64,000 nt of DNA from CAVUCH01 sp963697705 (GTDB lineage: Bacteria; Acidobacteriota; Vicinamibacteria; Vicinamibacterales; JAENWD01), in the NCBI GenBank assembly GCA_963697705.1, contig CAVOPA010000015.1, positions 62,001 to 126,000 on the forward strand, written 5' to 3'. The notes beneath the pieces were generated by a model. The model worked only from the letters and a program-made list of their open reading frames with translations, did no database searches and had not been told where the DNA came from. Both the position numbers and the translations under genes were made by a program. Every line of letters starts with the position of its first letter. Position 1 is the stretch's first letter. Shown here piece by piece: positions 58,776-64,000 of the stretch.

Positions 58776-60503
58776 CTACTCCCTGTACGCCGCGAGGATG
58801 TCGTCCAGCGTGATCACTCCCTCGATGCGCGTGCGGTCGGCCCGGTGCACGACGGGGAGGAGCGGCCGGTTCCGCAGCAGGCGCAAGGCGGTGTCGAGCG
58901 GCTGATCCCGGTGCACGGCGGCCACGCGGGTGTCCGGTCCGAGGGCCGACTGGAGCGACTCGCCGCCGTGCCCGCCTGCATCGAGCGCCTCGAGCTCGTT
59001 CATCGAGATGCCGGCCCAGATCGCACCGGCGAGCCGTACCGGCAGGGCGAGTTCGGGCGCACCGCCGGCGATCGCACGTGCCTCGCCGATGGTCATGCCG
59101 CCGTCCAGCACGAAGGTCGTCTCACGCATGGCGTCTTCCACGTTCCGTGGGCGCGTTTCACGCTGCTCTTCCATGGACGGCAGCACGACCCCGTCCTGGT
59201 GCGACAGGACTTCGAAGATCGGCGTGGGCTGGAAGCGCCGCGAGATCATGTAGGCGACGCTGTTCGAGATCATCACCGGCAGCACGATCGAGTAGTTCCC
59301 CGAGACCTCCACCATCATGAACACCGACGTCATCGGCGCGCGCAGGATGCCGGCGAACAGCGTGCCCATGCCCACGAGCGCGTATGCGCCGATTGGTCCC
59401 GTCACGTCCGGTGCGACGAGGCGGGCGATGCCGCACACCGCGCCGCCCAGCATCGCACCGGTGAACAAGGTGGGCGCGAACAGGCCCCCGGGCGTCCCGC
59501 TGGCGAACGAGAGCACCGTCGCGAGCATCTTCAGGCCGGCGAGCACCGCGAGCGTGCCCCACGCATACTGGTCGTGCATCGCCGCGTCGACGTGCTCGTA
59601 GCCGGCGCCCATCACCTGTGGATACCAGATCCCGACCAGCCCGATGATCGCGCCGGCGATTGCCGGCTGCAGGATCTGCGTCCACCGCGGCAGCGCCCGC
59701 AGCCGCGGCCGCAGCGTCGTCGCCAGCTTGACGAACACGAGCGCGGCGAAGCCGCCGGCGACGCCGAGCGCGGCATACGACACGAGCTCCAACGGGTGCG
59801 CGAGCGTGAAGGCCGGGACGCGGAAGAGCGGCTCTCCGCCCATGAACCACTGCTCGGTGACGACCGCGGCGACGGCCGAGAGTACGATGGCACCCAGTGC
59901 TCCCGCGCTCCAGGTGCCGATGACCTCTTCGATGACGAACAGCACGGCGGTGATTGGTGAGTTGAATGCCGCCGCGAGGCCGGCCGCGGCGCCGACCGGC
60001 GCGATCAGCCGCAGCTTGTCGCGCGACAGCTGCAGGTGCCGTCCGAAAAGCGACGCGAGCCCCGCGCCGATCTGCAGCGATGGATCCTCAGGGCCGAGGG
60101 AGTGCCCGCCGCCAATGGCCAGGGCGCACGTGAGGAACTTCGCGATCACCGTGCGGAACGGGATGTAGCCGTTCGAGATGTAGACAGCCGCCTTGGTCTG
60201 CTGAACGCCGCTGCCGCGCGCCATGGGGAACACGAACACGACCCCGGCCGCCACGATGAGACCGGCAAGAGCGGGCACGAGGACCACGCGCGGGAACGCC
60301 GGTTCGATCGCGGGGCCCAGCAGTGCGAGGTGGGTCCACTCGATCGCCACGCGGAAGCAGACGACGGCAAGACCGGAGAACATCCCGATGAGAATCGCGA
60401 GCAGCAGGAACAGGTGCGCCTCTTCGAGCCGCGGCAGGCGGACGCGCCGCGCCGGTGCGCGATCGTCCACGGGTGCTGCAGGGCGCAACATGGGCCGCTT
60501 CAC
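58776..60503 (-). CDS. ClC-family chloride channel/transporter with C-terminal CBS domain
   Basis: 575 residues with 10-12 membrane helices, then two CBS motifs. The ion-pathway motifs are GSGVQQTK (usually GSGIP/GSGVP), GPEDPSLQIGAG (GREGP equivalent, with the gating Glu kept) and SGTPGGLFAPTLFTGAMLGG (GxFxP). The CBS part spans about 460-575 and ends RIEGVITLDDILAAYRE, so nucleotide regulation is possible. Its GTG start overlaps the stop of the TPR gene (GTGA), so the two are coupled. It is last of the PIG-L/TPR/ClC run. Confidence 0.92.
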   Translation of the reverse strand: MKRPMLRPAAPVDDRAPARRVRLPRLEEAHLFLLLAILIGMFSGLAVVCFRVAIEWTHLALLGPAIEPAFPRVVLVPALAGLIVAAGVVFVFPMARGSGVQQTKAAVYISNGYIPFRTVIAKFLTCALAIGGGHSLGPEDPSLQIGAGLASLFGRHLQLSRDKLRLIAPVGAAAGLAAAFNSPITAVLFVIEEVIGTWSAGALGAIVLSAVAAVVTEQWFMGGEPLFRVPAFTLAHPLELVSYAALGVAGGFAALVFVKLATTLRPRLRALPRWTQILQPAIAGAIIGLVGIWYPQVMGAGYEHVDAAMHDQYAWGTLAVLAGLKMLATVLSFASGTPGGLFAPTLFTGAMLGGAVCGIARLVAPDVTGPIGAYALVGMGTLFAGILRAPMTSVFMMVEVSGNYSIVLPVMISNSVAYMISRRFQPTPIFEVLSHQDGVVLPSMEEQRETRPRNVEDAMRETTFVLDGGMTIGEARAIAGGAPELALPVRLAGAIWAGISMNELEALDAGGHGGESLQSALGPDTRVAAVHRDQPLDTALRLLRNRPLLPVVHRADRTRIEGVITLDDILAAYRE

Positions 60504-61771
60504 CGTTCCGTCGCGCGTCGATCGCGCGCGATGAGCACCAGCGCCTGGTCGGCCCGATCCTGCGCCTCACCGCACCGGCGAGCGGTGATCTCCTCGACAC
60601 GGAATACGAGATCCATCACCTGGTCGAGCAGGTCGGGATCGCGCGCAATCGCGATCGGTTGCGCCTGTGGAGCCAGCGCCTGCGCGCCGGCAGCGAGATC
60701 CTGAAGCTCATCACGTCCAGGCTCCGTGGATGTCTCTGCCGGATTCCGTGCGTCGCCGCCGATCCCCGGCGGTCGCGCACCAGGCGATTCTCGAGGAGGG
60801 GCGACGTTCTGAATGGGGGCGCCCACCGCGTCGGCGCACGCCGCGAGCCGCTTCGTCGCGGTCTCGAACGCGACGGTCGCGCGGCGTGCCCGTTCCCGGG
60901 CGCTGAGCCCGCGTGCGAACGGATCGAGGCCGATCACCGCGGTGACGACCTCGAGCCGCCCGAGCACGTGTGTGTTGGTAGGCTCGGCGGCCGCAACCTG
61001 CGCGAAGTAGCGTCGGGCGGTCACGTAGTTGGCCAGGGCAAAGGCCGACTCGCCGGCACCCTGCGCCGCGCGGACGCTCGCCGGATCCAGGCGCAGGGCG
61101 GCCGTGTACACGTCGAACGCGCGCCGCACCTGCTGCGCCTCCATCAGCAGGTCACCAACCCTGATGTGGAGCCCGGGATCCGGCGGCAGATCGGCCGCAA
61201 GCGCGATCAGCTCGCCTTCCGCCGCGGCCCGTGGGCCATGGCGGACGAGCAGATCCGCCAGTTCCAGGCGCGCCTCGCGACGGCGCGTGTCGGGCGCGCG
61301 GTCCCACGCGCCCTCGATGGCGTCACGATAGTACCGCGCCGCGTGCGGCACGTCGGCATCACGCGCGGCCAGCCGGGCCAGCTCCAGATTGATCAGGCCA
61401 TCGCCCGGCGTGCCCTCCCGCAGCGTGAGCAGGTGCGCACGCGCTTCGGCGTCGCGGCCGGCGGCCGCGAGCGCCTGCGCGAGCCGCAGCCGCCGCGATC
61501 GGGTAGCCGCGAGGCTCATCGCGGTCCGCAGCGCGACGACCGCGTCACCCGCGCGGCCGTGCCTGAGCGCGATCTCGCCGTCCGTGGACGCTTGCGCGGC
61601 CAGCCGCTGCTGCTCGCGCCGGTACGCGCGAGTGGTCAGCGCCGTGAGCGCGAAGGCAGGGATTAACAGCAGAAAGAGCGCGAGCAGAACACGGTTGCGT
61701 TCGGAGAGCCAGGAACGCGGGTCCGACACGATTGCCGAGCTGGATTCAGCGACCACCGTTGATTTTGCCAT
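60500..61771 (-). CDS. Membrane-anchored TPR protein
   Basis: 423 residues. One membrane segment near 28-46 (VLLALFLLLIPAFALTALTT) is followed by a long run of TPR-like helices (GEIALRHGRAGDAVVALRTAMSLAATRSRRLRLAQALAAAGRDAEA; RVGDLLMEAQQVRRAFDVYTAALRLDPASVRAAQGAGE), then a Pro/Ala-rich linker and a C-terminal helical tail. No catalytic motif. It is translationally coupled to the ClC gene and lies 49 bases after the PIG-L gene. Confidence 0.8.
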   Translation of the reverse strand: MAKSTVVAESSSAIVSDPRSWLSERNRVLLALFLLLIPAFALTALTTRAYRREQQRLAAQASTDGEIALRHGRAGDAVVALRTAMSLAATRSRRLRLAQALAAAGRDAEARAHLLTLREGTPGDGLINLELARLAARDADVPHAARYYRDAIEGAWDRAPDTRRREARLELADLLVRHGPRAAAEGELIALAADLPPDPGLHIRVGDLLMEAQQVRRAFDVYTAALRLDPASVRAAQGAGESAFALANYVTARRYFAQVAAAEPTNTHVLGRLEVVTAVIGLDPFARGLSARERARRATVAFETATKRLAACADAVGAPIQNVAPPRESPGARPPGIGGDARNPAETSTEPGRDELQDLAAGAQALAPQAQPIAIARDPDLLDQVMDLVFRVEEITARRCGEAQDRADQALVLIARDRRATER

Positions 61772-61820
61772 GGCGCTCGCGCCGATCTCTGATGGTCCTG
61801 TGCTGCGCGTCCCGACTTCG

Positions 61821-63224
61821 CTACGGCAGAGGGCTGGCGCCCTTGACGACCACTACCCGCACGGAGACCGGCGGCAGGGTCGCGCCGCCGGCGCGTGCCG
61901 TGTACGTGAGGTCGTGTGCCGTCGGCGTCTGGTCTGCGTCCGCTGGTGTGACAACGGACACGATCTGCACCTGTGCGCCTGCGGCCACGAGCACCGTGGC
62001 CGAACGCGGACCTTCGTGCCAGCCCTGGGGGAGGGCGGCGCCTACCTGCACCTCGGCATCGCGATCCGTCCCGTTGATGACGAGCAGCGGGATCGACACC
62101 GGCTCGTCCTGGTCAACCGGGCCGATGAGGGCGTCAGCGGACATGGTGAGCGCCGGCAGCGCGTGCGCCTGCCAGAAATCACGATAGAACTGCCATGGCC
62201 CGCCAACTCGCAGGGCGAGCGCCGGCCGGGCCGCCTGCTCGCGAGGCCGGGGCACGAGCGGGATCGGCGCGGGCGTGATCCCCTCGAAGATGTCCCCTTC
62301 CGCGGTCCCGCCGACGTGTGACTTCGCTCGCACGAGGCGCAGCGGCTCGATCAGCGCGTCGCCACCGGTGTCGCCAACCGCCACGCGTTCGCGCGTCGCC
62401 GCGTCAAGCGAGGCGAGTTGCGCGAGCATCGTCTTGTACTGCGTGACGTGCGCGTTCAGCTGCTCGAACGCGAGCTGCCAGTAGGGGACGCCCTTCGCCT
62501 TCGAGATCTCCTTGACGGAGTACGCCGGGCCATGGCCGGTCATGAATCGCGTGTCGAGCGCGTCCGACATGAAGTACAGCTTCTTCGGCTGCCACGGTCG
62601 GAGGCCTTCGAGGTGCGACTCGAAGCGCTCTACCGGCTCGCTGACCTGCTCGGGATACGCGGCCGGGTCGCCGGCTAGATCGAACGCCTCGGTGGCGACG
62701 ACGCTGGCGGCCTGATGATCGCCGTGGTTCTCGCCGATCACCTGCATCGGTAGCCACGTCAGCACGACCTCCGGCCGCGTGAGGCGCACGATGCGAAGGG
62801 CCTCGCCGAGCACCTGGCCGTGTCCCCAGTTCGCGAGCGAGCGCACCGGGTCCTGCCCCGGCGTATCGTGTCCGCTCAGGAACCACACGTGGGTGATGCC
62901 GAGCGTGGCCAGATCCTGCCGCGCCTCGATTTGCCGCATCAACCCCAGGCTGGCGCCGCGCTCGGCGCCTGCCTGGTTGCCGCCCGAGTCGCCGGACGTT
63001 GCGAAGACGACTGCGACCCGTTTGCCCTGGTCGAGGACGGCGTTGGCCAGGTACGTCCCTGCGAGCACGTCATCGTCCGGGTGAGCGACGATCAGCAGCA
63101 GATCCGCCTTGAAGCGGTCGTCTGGCTGCGGCGCGGCCGCAGCTGCCGGTCCCTGCGCGAGCCCGCTGACGCCGATGAACGAGAAAAAGGACGCGAGCAG
63201 AAGGCGTGCAAGGCGAGTCCGCAT
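61821..63224 (-). CDS. Exported PIG-L family deacetylase
   Basis: 467 residues with a signal peptide (LLLASFFSFIGVSGLAQ). The PIG-L/LmbE fold (about 38-300) carries the zinc motif AHPDDD (47-52) and the second zinc ligand in ENHGDHQAA. The remaining C-terminal 150 residues form a beta-sandwich-like domain (VSIPLLVINGTDRDAEVQVGAALPQGW), as often seen in secreted PIG-L enzymes. It probably deacetylates an N-acetyl sugar or related compound outside the cytoplasm. It is the first gene of its operon. Confidence 0.9.
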   Translation of the reverse strand: MRTRLARLLLASFFSFIGVSGLAQGPAAAAAPQPDDRFKADLLLIVAHPDDDVLAGTYLANAVLDQGKRVAVVFATSGDSGGNQAGAERGASLGLMRQIEARQDLATLGITHVWFLSGHDTPGQDPVRSLANWGHGQVLGEALRIVRLTRPEVVLTWLPMQVIGENHGDHQAASVVATEAFDLAGDPAAYPEQVSEPVERFESHLEGLRPWQPKKLYFMSDALDTRFMTGHGPAYSVKEISKAKGVPYWQLAFEQLNAHVTQYKTMLAQLASLDAATRERVAVGDTGGDALIEPLRLVRAKSHVGGTAEGDIFEGITPAPIPLVPRPREQAARPALALRVGGPWQFYRDFWQAHALPALTMSADALIGPVDQDEPVSIPLLVINGTDRDAEVQVGAALPQGWHEGPRSATVLVAAGAQVQIVSVVTPADADQTPTAHDLTYTARAGGATLPPVSVRVVVVKGASPLP

Positions 63225-63258
63225 GTGGCTCCTGAGTGACGTGGAGTGACTGTCGCCG

Positions 63259-63296
63259 ACGGATAACGGACAACGGATAACGGATAACGGATAACG
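63259..63296 (+). repeat. Tandem GGATAAC heptamers
   Basis: Five consecutive units of the type GGATAAC / GGACAAC lie between the divergent PIG-L and OsmC starts. Confidence 0.85.
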
Positions 63297-63331
63297 TGTC
63301 GTCCACCGGTCGTCAGGGTAGAGTATCCGCC

Positions 63332-63724
63332 ATGCAGCCGCGCATCTCGCTTTCTCTCGGCCCCACCGATTACCCCGTCGTCATCACCGCCCGCGAGCAC
63401 GTCGTGCAGGCGGACGAACCATCCGAGAAGGGCGGCACCAACAGCGGGCCCGAGGCATTCGAGCTGCTGCTGGCGAGCCTGGGTGCGTGTACCGCGATCA
63501 CGTTGCGCATGTACGCGCGCCGGAAAGGCTGGCCGCTCGACGGAGTGCGTCTGGGCGTCGGGTTCGACGAGGAGCAGGGCAAGCGGCTGATCCGGATGTC
63601 GCTCACCTGCGAGGGCGAGTTGTCAGCCGATCAGCGCGCCCGCCTCCTGCAGATTGCCAACGCCTGCCCGGTGCACAAGGCGCTGACCACCGGCGTGATG
63701 GTAGAGACGCGGCTCACGGACTGA
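63332..63724 (+). CDS. OsmC family protein
   Basis: 130 residues. This is the OsmC/Ohr fold with both redox cysteines: Cys53 in LLASLGACTAITLRMYARRKGWPL and Cys112 in IANACPVHKALTT. The TNSGPEAFELLLASLGACT block separates it from Ohr and puts it in the broad OsmC-like group. It likely reduces organic hydroperoxides with thiol partners. The ATG at 63332 gives the normal N-terminus. It is convergent with the gene at the right edge. Confidence 0.93.
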   Translation: MQPRISLSLGPTDYPVVITAREHVVQADEPSEKGGTNSGPEAFELLLASLGACTAITLRMYARRKGWPLDGVRLGVGFDEEQGKRLIRMSLTCEGELSADQRARLLQIANACPVHKALTTGVMVETRLTD

Positions 63725-63735
63725 ACAACCCGAGA

Positions 63736-63853
63736 CGGATGCAGCATGTCGGATGCTGGATGTCGGATGAAGAACGCCGGACCGCTATCCGCTATCCGCC
63801 ATTCTGCATCCGACATCCGACATCCGACATCCTGCATCCTGCATCCAACATCC
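63736..63853. repeat. CATCCGA/CATCCTG heptamer cluster with inverted halves
   Basis: The left side repeats GGATGTC/GGATGCT; the right side repeats CATCCGA and CATCCTG, the complement. The two can fold back over a short middle that itself contains two CGCTATC units. It fills the gap between the two convergent stop codons and may act as a terminator. Confidence 0.85.
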
Positions 63854-63858
63854 GTGAG

Positions 63859-64000
63859 TCAGTACCCCTCCCGCCCCACGGCTGCCACCGCTTTCCCACG
63901 GTGAATCCGGAACACGGTCGCGAAGTAGATTGCGACGAGCGGAATCCCCACGAGCCACCAGCGGATTGCCACGCGCAGGCTCGAGTCTGTCGCGCTCGCA
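63859..64000 (-). CDS. C-terminal end of a membrane protein (possibly cytochrome bd subunit II)
   Basis: The last 46 codons of a gene that starts beyond the window. They encode SLRVAIRWWLVGIPLVAIYF, continuing into a single membrane helix, then FRIHRGKAVAAVGREGY and the stop. A final helix ending in FRxxRGK is reminiscent of CydB-type proteins, but 46 residues are too few to decide. Confidence 0.4.
   Translation of the reverse strand, partial: ASATDSSLRVAIRWWLVGIPLVAIYFATVFRIHRGKAVAAVGREGY

Overview
The window is a high-GC, gene-dense bacterial chromosome segment. Three MacB/FtsX-type ADOP permeases (one with a PadR regulator), a Ser/Thr kinase fused to a TolB/PD40 propeller, DUF2911, DUF2277 and DUF839/PhoX proteins, a Tat-exported Gfo/Idh/MocA oxidoreductase and many secreted TPR or propeller proteins together suggest an Acidobacteriota genome, most likely Vicinamibacteria. 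That placement is inference from gene content. No rRNA, tRNA, phage or transposase gene was recognised.

Layout. 1-5 kb: a hybrid histidine kinase cut by the left edge, an outer-membrane barrel protein, and a small gene overlapping a nucleotidyltransferase (toxin-antitoxin-like). 5-16 kb: ADOP permease, GYD protein, HtrA-type protease, Ser/Thr kinase preceded by a relic kinase N-lobe, then a frameshifted ADOP permease with its PadR regulator and a clear palindromic operator. 16-22 kb: a minus-strand envelope-lipid run (DUF481, DUF502, SYLF, STAS-MlaE, MlaF, MlaD, PqiC-like lipoprotein). 22-31 kb: ABM monooxygenase, sigma-54 activator, frameshifted HhH protein, EamA transporter, PhoX-like protein, third ADOP permease, DUF2911-TPR protein.

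31.8-41.9 kb is the most unusual part: two very large co-oriented genes 57 bp apart. The first encodes a 1905-residue protein with two alpha/beta-hydrolase (lipase-like) domains, a middle domain of unknown family, a CHAT peptidase domain with its His/Cys pair, and a TPR tail. The second, interrupted by two apparent single-base insertions, encodes about 1444 residues: a large beta-rich N-terminus of unknown family, another alpha/beta-hydrolase and a C-terminal metacaspase-like domain with its His/Cys pair. Two clan-CD cysteine peptidases fused to three putative lipases in one operon fit a proteolysis-activated, membrane-damaging conflict or cell-death module. No such system is proven here.

41.9-64 kb: Gfo/Idh/MocA oxidoreductase, M49-like metallopeptidase, 7TM histidine kinase, SLC13/ArsB-type permease, several secreted proteins, DUF2277 gene inside an inverted repeat, second Gfo/Idh/MocA, aldo/keto reductase, YVTN propeller, DUF421, TPR protein, a PIG-L/TPR/ClC operon, OsmC, and the C-terminal end of a membrane protein at the right edge.

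Intergenic DNA is rich in structure: two REP-like palindrome families, a 3 x 29 bp tandem repeat, and several heptanucleotide repeat clusters that often face each other as inverted repeats. Four genes or gene parts carry single-base frameshifts, each repaired by deleting one G or C, which may reflect assembly error rather than biology.
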